A stretch of 64,000 bases of DNA from NCBI RefSeq assembly GCF_918797505.1, contig NC_092794.1:806001-870000 (forward strand), in the 5' to 3' direction. Numbering within the stretch: the stretch's first letter is position 1; every line of letters starts with the position of its first letter. This DNA is from Bemisia tabaci (Eukaryota > Arthropoda > Insecta > Hemiptera > Aleyrodidae). The notes below the pieces were generated by a model. The model did no database searches, had not been told where the DNA came from, and was given only the letters and a program-made list of their open reading frames with translations. This document shows, one piece after another, positions 63,302-64,000 of the stretch. Made by a program: the position numbers and the translations under genes.

Positions 63302-63760
63302 AGTAAGTCCATGCCGATTCTAGAAAGATGCCCCAGGCAGCCATGCCAGATTTGAGCACTAACAGTAGCTGAGGAATTGAGGGCACTCGCATTGGTTACA
63401 ACACACGCTGAAGCATTATGAATTGCGGAGTTGCTTTCATTGGGAACAGCTTGAACCTTCGCATTAAGACAATAGAGGGCATTCACTTCAAGGGCAGTCG
63501 CTTGCAGATTACAATCAAAAACAAAGGAGTCTGCTTGATACAGTTTGCATTTGCCTTTTGAGAAAAAGACAACAAAATCTTTATCTACCATCCTCTTCAC
63601 TGTTAGAAGATTTGCAGAAAATTCAGGCACACGATTTACATCTGAGAAGCAGTTGAGTTTGCTGTCATTTAAGAGACACGAACTCTGCCTCTGCCTTCAA
63701 CAGGCATACGGTAACCGTTAGCTACAGAAACACTCGTGTCATGGCATTGTCTGACGTCAC
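63208..63760 (-). pseudogene. copia B protease end and zinc-binding pre-integrase domain
   Basis: A protease tail ('VANGYRMPVEGRGRV', about 63720-63680) is followed by a one-base shift near 63656 and then 'VPEFSANLLTVKRMVDKDF' and 'IWHGCLGHLSRIGMDLLCKG' (H..C..H..C-type zinc-binding pre-integrase). Gag upstream is absent. Confidence 0.75.
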
Positions 63761-64000
63761 TGATATGAATCGGGACATGCGAAAAGGGCGGAAGTCTAAA
63801 TTGTTCAAATTCGACTTTTTTGAATTATTGGACTCCACTAATGTATATACATCGACTCTGCGAATAACGGCGGAAGTCCATCATTTTCACGTTGATTAAT
63901 AGGGAAGGGAAATATTGGTGACATGCAAAAAGGGCGGAAGTCTTTGACTTCCACCCTTTTTGATCGCCTTTTCTTTACGATCAAGTTTTCCCCAGTTGCA
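63761..64000. repeat. repeat with 'aaagggcggaagtc' motifs and an end hairpin
   Basis: 'acatgcgaaaagggcggaag' (63776) is echoed by 'acatgcaaaaagggcggaag' (63921). The second is the left arm of a hairpin, AAAAAGGGCGGAAGTC with GACTTCCACCCTTTTT (about 63926-63961). Probably the edge of another element that extends beyond the window. Confidence 0.5.

Larger units (their letters stand above)
60345..63760 (-). mobile_element. Ty1/copia element B, decayed, with a nested TRIM
   Basis: Minus-strand order: protease remnant (63760-63656), pre-integrase and integrase (63630-62467), RT (62249-60345), interrupted at 61650-60714 by a TRIM-like element. Gag, LTRs and RNase H are absent. It is a different family from element A at 50.4 kb. 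Confidence 0.85.

Overview
This window looks like nuclear DNA of an arthropod, most likely an insect. The evidence is one split, intron-containing animal gene (a PPIL3-type cyclophilin), an interstitial array of the arthropod telomere repeat TTAGG/CCTAA with CCTGA variants, and a very dense set of eukaryotic transposable elements. The transposon mix, including a CRHH-type orphan family I associate with aphids and other Hemiptera, makes a hemipteran my best guess, but that is inference. Long stretches are AT-rich with islands of GC-rich Helitron ends and homopolymer G/C runs. Nothing suggests bacterial or plasmid DNA.

Layout. 0-5 kb: foldback MITEs and a broken PIF/Harbinger element whose transposase is split by a 933-bp palindromic element. 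5-9.6 kb: a small Helitron, a GC-hairpin Helitron-like element with a 50-bp minisatellite, and MITEs. 10.25-12.1 kb: a 1.85-kb foldback with a perfect 9-bp target duplication. 13-18.4 kb: microsatellites, the TTAGG array, an 874-bp Helitron and a decayed Rep-coding Helitron with a tandem duplication and an inverted copy of part of its Rep gene. 18.4-29 kb: foldbacks, a tRNA-derived SINE and long unassigned stretches. 29.5-31 kb: a non-autonomous Transib-like element. 31-33 kb: the inverted partner of the 6-7 kb Helitron-like element. 33.8-35.4 kb: a MITE holding a 5'-truncated Jockey LINE.

35.76-49.06 kb: the PPIL3 gene on the + strand. Four exons encode 160 residues; the initiator ATG lies in an unlocated upstream exon. 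The last intron (11.6 kb) is packed with elements: nested MITEs, a hAT-like element with an inner palindrome, a LINE fragment and a Ginger-like element. It also holds an orphan acidic C-terminal exon with its own poly(A) signal. A tandem duplication has created a decoy splice acceptor just before exon 3.

50.4-63.8 kb: two different Ty1/copia relics. The first (+ strand) has a half-tRNA-iMet primer site, an unusual leader with a small membrane-protein ORF and repeated TAACG-loop hairpins, gag, and a broken protease; a G/C-rich foldback interrupts it. The second (- strand) has protease, integrase and reverse transcriptase remnants and is split inside the RT palm by a young 936-bp TRIM-like element. 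Between them are two Helitron ends, a GC-rich decayed Crypton-like tyrosine-recombinase gene and the orphan CRHH-type gene fragment. Only PPIL3 is confidently a functional host gene; almost everything else is a layered record of transposition.
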